DNA of 64,000 nucleotides from Adineta vaga (lineage: Eukaryota; Rotifera): positions 13,020,001 through 13,084,000 of the forward strand of contig CP075495.1 of the NCBI GenBank assembly GCA_021613535.1, read 5' to 3'. The position numbers and the translations under genes were made by a program. The notes under the pieces were generated by a model. The model saw nothing but the letters and a program-made list of their open reading frames with translations. It was not told the origin of the DNA and made no database searches. Positions within the stretch are counted from its first letter, which is position 1; every line of letters begins with the position of its first letter. Positions 61,627 to 64,000 of this stretch are shown piece by piece.

Positions 61627-64000
61627 ATGGTACATAACTGTGCAATTCTAAGTTGTCCACTTCATAATCGACGAAATATACGTAAAGGTATCTATATAAC
61701 TATAAATCATGTTCTTTCTTCACACTAATCTGTCATTTTTTCTTTGAATTTAAGGTCTTCTTTTTCATTCATTTCCTGTTGATCAACATCGTTTTGAACT
61801 ATGGCGTCAAACTGTATTCAATCATTGTTCACAAACACTTTCGATTAATAGACATTCAAAAATTTGCTATCGCCATTTTCAACCCGATGATTACATTGCT
61901 AATCATACTGGTTTAACACGTTATTTAAAAGCAACTGCTATACCATCAATCTTTACTGAAACAAAATTCGATTCAACATTGATCGATAATAATTCTATAT
62001 TAACATCACCAACAGATATGAATATGAATCAAAATATACATTCACAAACAACTGCATCATCATCACTTTTAATATTGCCATCAACTTCATCGTCATCAGA
62101 AGTTACATCAATAGTAACTGATACAAAAGCAAAACGACTTTTGAATACAATTGATAAATTACATCAAATTCAAAATGCAAATAAAGATATGACAACATCA
62201 AACATCAGTCTTGAAACGGAACAAATGAAAATAGATGAAGATGATCATCATTTTTCACTCGATCATTCATTACAAATATCTCAAGTTTTTACAATTGATC
62301 ATCTAGATGATTTAAACAAAGAATATCAATCGTCAACTAATACCAGTAAAGTTTAATGAAGATTCTCCAAAAATCTTATCTCTTGAAACTGTTTGTAGAC
62401 GAAATTTTCCCACAATCTTCTCTTGAATCTGATTCATTTCGATGTCCAAAAAGTCATCTCGAAGATGCTTTATTCAAATTTCTTGAACAAGCAAATCTTT
62501 TACAATATTATTCTGCTTTTATTGAACAAGGTTTGACGCTCGTCTTTAATTCCAAAACATAAACTATATCTTTTCAATTTAATTAGGTGGCGATGATTTA
62601 AAACAACTTGCAGAAGCACAAAATGATGATTTTCAAGAGATCATTACTCTCGTTGGAATGACATCGAAACCTTTACATATAAAACGTTTTAAAAAGGCTT
62701 TAGCTGATTATCGACAATCAATCAATGATATAGATATCAATCAATCGTATACATCGAGTTCACTGCGTTGTTTATCAACAGGATTATCATTATCTGATCG
62801 ACATTCAACATCAACAAATAATTCAATAAAAGTTAACAATCAAATAATATCGAATTGGAATGTAAATATTAGTTTACTTTGATTCTTGACAAAAAATCTG
62901 CATTATACGCGAAGAAAAGATTTGAAATTGTTATTTGTTTTCAGACGATTGATCCTAATAAAAATAATAATGCGCATCAATTATTGGATGATAGTCAACG
63001 AAAGATGATTGCTGATGAAGCAGAACGTTTAGCAAATTTATTACCATTGACAACAATGAAAAGATTCAATGGACAAAATAATATTTCCAAAGAATTATTT
63101 GTATAATTTTATATAGGAAAAATATCCTTGTATATTGATTTCTATAGGCAACAATGAATTTACCAAGAGATTTTGAAGATCGTTGGCAACGTATCCGAAA
63201 ATATTCAGCGATTTGTAAGAATTTTACAAAAGATTTTTTCAAAGACTCGCTTTTACTTCATATAACTTAGATAATCGATTTGATTCAAAGAAATCCAATG
63301 AAATAATGAGTTTACATGAAGTAATTTCAGAAACATATTTTAAACATTATCTTTATTTTATCATATATAAATCAATCTAGATTTTAATCAATGAAGCAGC
63401 AGCTGCTATTTGTTTTTATCGACCAGGTCCTTTCCTTAAGAATTGATCGGTATTTGTTCAACTATTTCGAACTTTAGAATATCTAACCCGTCGTGATGAA
63501 TTATCACATCTTGCTCGACGTATTCTTCAAAATATTGGAATTACTACCAATAGTACTCTCAAACGGTATCATAAATTCATTCTATTTCTTTCGTAAAATC
63601 AATTTTTAAATACTCTATAGACCATTAAATATGTTAACATGTGACATAACACCTGCAAAACAAGTTAAATTGAATATGTCTCTTGGAAAACCTACAACAC
63701 GACAAAGAGATCCAGATACGTTTCGATTAATGTGGCATAATCGTGAAGTATGAAATCTTATTAATACTTGAATTGAGATTGATTCAGTTTTTTATTATTA
63801 TAAAGGCAAAAGTTGAACAAATTCCAATTGAAATCGAAACACTTCGTTGTGAACAAAACAAATTATTACAACAACTTAAACAAAACACAATGGATTCCTC
63901 ATCATCATCATCATCATCTATAGATACTAATAATAGTTTAAAAAAACAAATTGATGAATTAAGTAAAAAAATTGAACAACTTAGTGATGAAGAGAAAAAT
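61627..64000 (+). CDS. THAP zinc-finger fused to NAB transcriptional co-repressor (runs off the window)
   Basis: Exons: 61627-61687, 61755-62345, 62399-62530, 62587 on, and more to the window end. Exons 1-2 encode a THAP domain: MVHNCAILSCPLHNRRNIRK, LFHSFPVDQHRFELWRQTVF and KICYRHFQPDDY (C..C..C..H zinc ligands), then a Ser/Thr-rich linker. The intron 62346-62398 (gtaaag...ctgtttgtag) links TNT|NEIFP in frame. Exons 3-4 encode the NAB NCD1 domain: LEDALFKFLEQANLLQYYSA, IEQGGDDLKQLAEAQNDDFQ and LVGMTSKPLHIKRFKKAL. Later exons encode NCD2: YNRFDSKKSNEIMSLHEILI, NEAAAAICFYRP, EYLTRRDELSHLARRI; intron 63436-63486 (approximate) removes an in-frame TGA. NAB proteins repress EGR-family activators. 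A stop at 62354-62356 overlapping an ATG at 62356 would give two genes if that intron is retained. Confidence 0.78.

Noticed and set aside
63436-63486. In-frame TGA in the NAB NCD2 region, suggesting a pseudogene
   Set aside because: A 51-nt GT..AG intron (gtcctttcc...ctttag) removes it and restores FYRP|EYLTRRDEL, consistent with NAB.

Overview
The window is nuclear DNA of a small animal with a compact, AT-rich genome. Genes carry many introns of about 50-60 nt with GT..AG ends, both strands are used, and most recognisable proteins have animal orthologues: ferric-chelate reductase, MSS4, SKP1, MRPL47, PIWI, RAF, CDC27, DNAJC22, GRAF-type RhoGAP, RPL6, an SR splicing factor and a NAB co-repressor. 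Intron style, base composition, divergent 7TM receptors and one secreted protein of bacterial look suggest a bdelloid rotifer (Adineta/Rotaria type). That assignment is inference, not proof.

Layout. 0.3-4.0 kb (-): a reeler/DOMON/cytochrome b561 reductase with three DOMON units. 5.3-6.8 kb (+): a disordered protein. 7.1-10.7 kb (-): three genes packed head to tail (unknown protein, MSS4/RABIF, BRD8-like bromodomain protein) with operon-like spacing. 11.2-12.1 kb (-): SKP1 with a perfect 70-bp tandem duplication in its first exon. 13.6-16.5 kb: a small orphan gene (-), a secreted bacterial-like protein with an apparent frameshift (+) and a tiny Gly/Tyr-rich protein (+). 16.6-22.5 kb (-): MRPL47 and a full PIWI. 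24.8-28.8 kb (-): a RAF kinase with two C1 exons that look mutually exclusive. 32.8-39.2 kb (-): CDC27/APC3, with a 7TM receptor gene nested on the opposite strand of one intron, then DNAJC22. 42.9-47.3 kb (+): a membrane protein with an EGF-like module and two tandem MPS1-like kinases. 48.2-52.4 kb (-): a BAR-PH-RhoGAP-SH3 protein. 54.4-57.3 kb (+): RPL6 and an ankyrin-repeat protein. 57.6-61.0 kb (-): a second 7TM protein and an SR protein. 61.6 kb to the window end (+): a THAP domain whose exon splices in frame into a NAB co-repressor.

The strongest discoveries are (1) paired RAF C1 exons of 155 and 158 nt, with identical phases that fit the flanking exons but not each other, and (2) a predicted THAP-NAB fusion in which a 53-nt intron removes both the THAP stop codon and the apparent NAB start codon. 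Other notable items are the SKP1 duplication, the nested receptor gene, the frameshifted bacterial-like gene, and DOMON duplication. Most genes are housekeeping genes that do not form one pathway. No transposon, CRISPR array, rRNA or tRNA gene was recognised by eye. The exon borders given were read by hand and have no transcript support.
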